Source: Sphingobacteriaceae bacterium (GTDB lineage: Bacteria; Bacteroidota; Bacteroidia; B-17B0; Aurantibacillaceae). From it: a stretch of 7,020 bases of DNA. The notes beneath the pieces were generated by a model. That model saw only the letters and a program-made list of their open reading frames with translations. It did no database searches and was not told where the DNA came from. The stretch covers positions 1 to 7,020 of the forward strand of contig JAHEYE010000180.1 of assembly GCA_023251695.1 (NCBI GenBank), in the 5' to 3' direction. Positions 5,946-7,020 of this stretch are shown here, one piece after another. The stretch's first letter is position 1. The number at the start of each line of letters is the position of its first letter. The position numbers were made by a program, and so were the translations under genes.

Positions 5946-6908
5946 ATGAAGCCCATGATTAAGCCTATAAAGATAGTTGAAGTGAAGAGTGAAATTGGTG
6001 CCGGAACCAGGGGCGCAAGTATGGGTATTGATGCCATTAAAATTGCGGCTCTCGATTTTGGTAGTCCGTTTTTCAGACGTTTTAAATCAGTTGAAATTCC
6101 CAGCGAAAATCATTTGTTATTGGAACCTGTTGTTCACGATTACGCAAAACGGATTAAAGGCATTTATAACCTGAACGAACGTTTAGCAAAAGAGATTGCC
6201 AAAATATTAGGGAAGGACGAGATTCCAATTGTATTAGCAGGCGACCACAGTTCTGCATTAGGAACTATTTCCGGAATTAAAATGGCCTACCCTGATAAAC
6301 GCGTTGGTGTAATCTGGATCGATGCGCATGCCGATTTACATTCGCCTTATACAACTCCCAGCGGTAACATGCACGGTATGCCCATCGCTTGTATTTTGGG
6401 GGAAGACAATATCGACCGCCAACAAAATAAACCTGATGACGAAACGATTGAATATTGGGAAAAATTAAAGTCACTCGGTGGTATGGCGCCAAAAGTTCAG
6501 CCGAACGATTTAGTTTATATCGCTCTGCGTGATTATGAGCCTCAGGAAGATTACATTATTAAAAAACATAAAATCCGCGTTTTCAATTTACAGGAAATCC
6601 GTAAAAAAGCAGTAGAACGTGTAGCAATTGATTCACTTAATTATTTAGACCATTGCGATCTCATTTATGTGAGCTTTGATGTGGATAGTATGGACTCAAG
6701 GATTTCAAGCGGAACAGGAACACCGGTACCCAATGGAATTACCGAAAAAGAAGCAGGTAACTTAATTTACTATATCATGCGGAGCAAGAAAATCGTTTGT
6801 TTTGAAATGGTGGAAATAAATCCTACTTTAGATAAAGAAAACTTAATGGCTGAAAATGCTTTTGAAATTTTACAAAAAGCTACCAACCAATTAAGTCACG
6901 ATTTCTAA
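5946..6908 (+). CDS. Ureohydrolase of the arginase family, most like true arginase
   Basis: A 320-residue cytoplasmic enzyme with a binuclear Mn centre, expected to hydrolyse the guanidino group of arginine (to ornithine and urea) or, less likely, of agmatine. All metal ligands are visible: H101 in AGDHS, D126, H128 and D130 in IDAHAD, and D245 and D247 in SFDVD. The catalytic histidine is H143 in SGNMHGMP and the substrate-binding glutamate is E290 in VEINP. The TTPSGNMHG loop preserves the Thr, Ser and Asn (T137, S139, N141) that contact the amino-acid end of arginine in arginase I, and ALRDYEPQE matches the arginase GLRDVDPGE segment. Agmatinases normally have different residues here. The length fits arginase (about 300-320). 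Met4 is an alternative start. It is divergent from arginine decarboxylase, so agmatinase (speB) annotation by context would be tempting; the sequence points to arginase (rocF-like), but assay alone would settle it. Confidence 0.88.
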   Translation: MKPMIKPIKIVEVKSEIGAGTRGASMGIDAIKIAALDFGSPFFRRFKSVEIPSENHLLLEPVVHDYAKRIKGIYNLNERLAKEIAKILGKDEIPIVLAGDHSSALGTISGIKMAYPDKRVGVIWIDAHADLHSPYTTPSGNMHGMPIACILGEDNIDRQQNKPDDETIEYWEKLKSLGGMAPKVQPNDLVYIALRDYEPQEDYIIKKHKIRVFNLQEIRKKAVERVAIDSLNYLDHCDLIYVSFDVDSMDSRISSGTGTPVPNGITEKEAGNLIYYIMRSKKIVCFEMVEINPTLDKENLMAENAFEILQKATNQLSHDF

Positions 6909-6928
6909 ATCTTAAGATTTAGAAATCG
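6899..6928. repeat. Perfect 30-base palindrome spanning the ureohydrolase stop codon
   Basis: The 13-base arms CGATTTCTAAATC (6899-6911) and GATTTAGAAATCG (6916-6928) are exact complements around TTAA, which is itself a palindrome. The left arm encodes Asp-Phe-stop, the end of the ureohydrolase. RNA from either strand would fold into a stable AT-rich hairpin. No T-tract follows, so it is not a classical intrinsic terminator, but it could protect or end the transcript. Confidence 0.85.
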
Positions 6929-6930
6929 AG

Positions 6931-6950
6931 ATCCTGACTTACGTCAGGAT
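6931..6950. repeat. Short hairpin repeat ATCCTGAC-TTAC-GTCAGGAT
   Basis: A perfect 8-base stem (6931-6938 with 6943-6950) closes a 4-base TTAC loop, three bases after the larger palindrome. GATCCTGAC...GTCAGGATGAC resembles a dispersed hairpin motif I recall from Bacteroidetes intergenic regions. There is no T-run after it. Together with the palindrome it makes a tandem hairpin gap between the ureohydrolase and the next gene. Confidence 0.65.
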
Positions 6951-6978
6951 GACAATTTATACTTTTAAAATAAATTAG

Positions 6979-7020
6979 ATGAAAAAAACATTTACTCTCA
7001 TTTTCTGCACTTTGTTTCTT
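6979..7020 (+). CDS. Start of a predicted exported protein (3' end outside window)
   Basis: Only 14 codons are visible, MKKTFTLIFCTLFL, starting at ATG 6979. Two lysines followed by an uninterrupted hydrophobic run are typical of a Sec signal peptide, so the product is probably secreted, periplasmic or a lipoprotein. Nothing further can be said of its function. A partial -7 match, TACTTTTA (6960-6967), lies 11 bases before the start without a proper TTG upstream. Confidence 0.6.
   Translation, partial: MKKTFTLIFCTLFL

Noticed and set aside
6277..6492. Minus-strand open frame of about 71 codons inside the ureohydrolase gene
   Set aside because: It lies opposite the conserved metal-binding region of a clear enzyme gene and its composition (His/Arg/Tyr-rich) is that of a shadow frame.
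5946..6908. Agmatinase (speB) assignment based on the neighbouring arginine decarboxylase
   Set aside because: The substrate-loop residues match arginase rather than agmatinase, so context alone was not used; the call is left as arginase-family.
1..7020. A previously undescribed defence, mobile or secretion system
   Set aside because: The genes are housekeeping, transport or metabolic types with intact family motifs plus two small exported proteins; no nuclease, toxin-antitoxin, integrase or repeat array is present.

Overview
The window is about 7 kb of low-GC (roughly 35-40% by eye), gene-dense DNA that reads as an ordinary chromosomal region of a Bacteroidetes (Bacteroidota) bacterium. The signs are: a TTG / TAnnTTTG promoter of the Bacteroidetes type in front of rpmH; AT-rich leaders without Shine-Dalgarno sequences; an arginine decarboxylase of the short, about 465-residue form I associate with Bacteroidetes; and dispersed hairpin repeats in the gaps between genes. 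I do not see phage, plasmid, insertion-sequence, CRISPR, tRNA or rRNA features.

Layout from left to right. (1) The 3' end of a tryptophanyl-tRNA synthetase gene (plus strand, 2-442) carries its KMSKS loop. It converges, with one base between the stop codons, on (2) a minus-strand pair: an MsbA/ABCB-type ABC exporter (3719 to 1854) followed 27 bases later by a multi-membrane-span GT-C type glycosyltransferase (1826 to 444, TTG start). (3) A 168-base divergent gap holds a good promoter for (4) rpmH, ribosomal protein L34 (3888-4049), which ends at a strong intrinsic terminator (4073-4106). (5) A small predicted exported protein of unknown function follows (4150-4443). Its last 15 codons and stop lie in an imperfect inverted repeat (4396-4446). 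(6) Arginine decarboxylase (minus, 5858 to 4461) and (7) an arginase-family ureohydrolase (plus, 5946-6908) are transcribed divergently from an 87-base shared control region. (8) A perfect 30-base palindrome covers the end of the ureohydrolase gene, and a second short hairpin follows. (9) The first 14 codons of another exported protein run off the right edge.

How the genes fit together: the ABC exporter and glycosyltransferase probably form one transcription unit concerned with envelope glycoconjugates or lipids, though no substrate can be read from sequence. The decarboxylase and ureohydrolase both act on arginine metabolism. The decarboxylase makes agmatine, while the ureohydrolase has the residue pattern of true arginases (arginine to ornithine plus urea) rather than agmatinases, so the two may compete for arginine rather than act in sequence. 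trpS and rpmH are housekeeping translation genes. I found no convincing previously undescribed system. The most interesting points are the arginine branch-point pair, the repeat-derived tail of the small exported protein, and the palindrome over the ureohydrolase stop codon.
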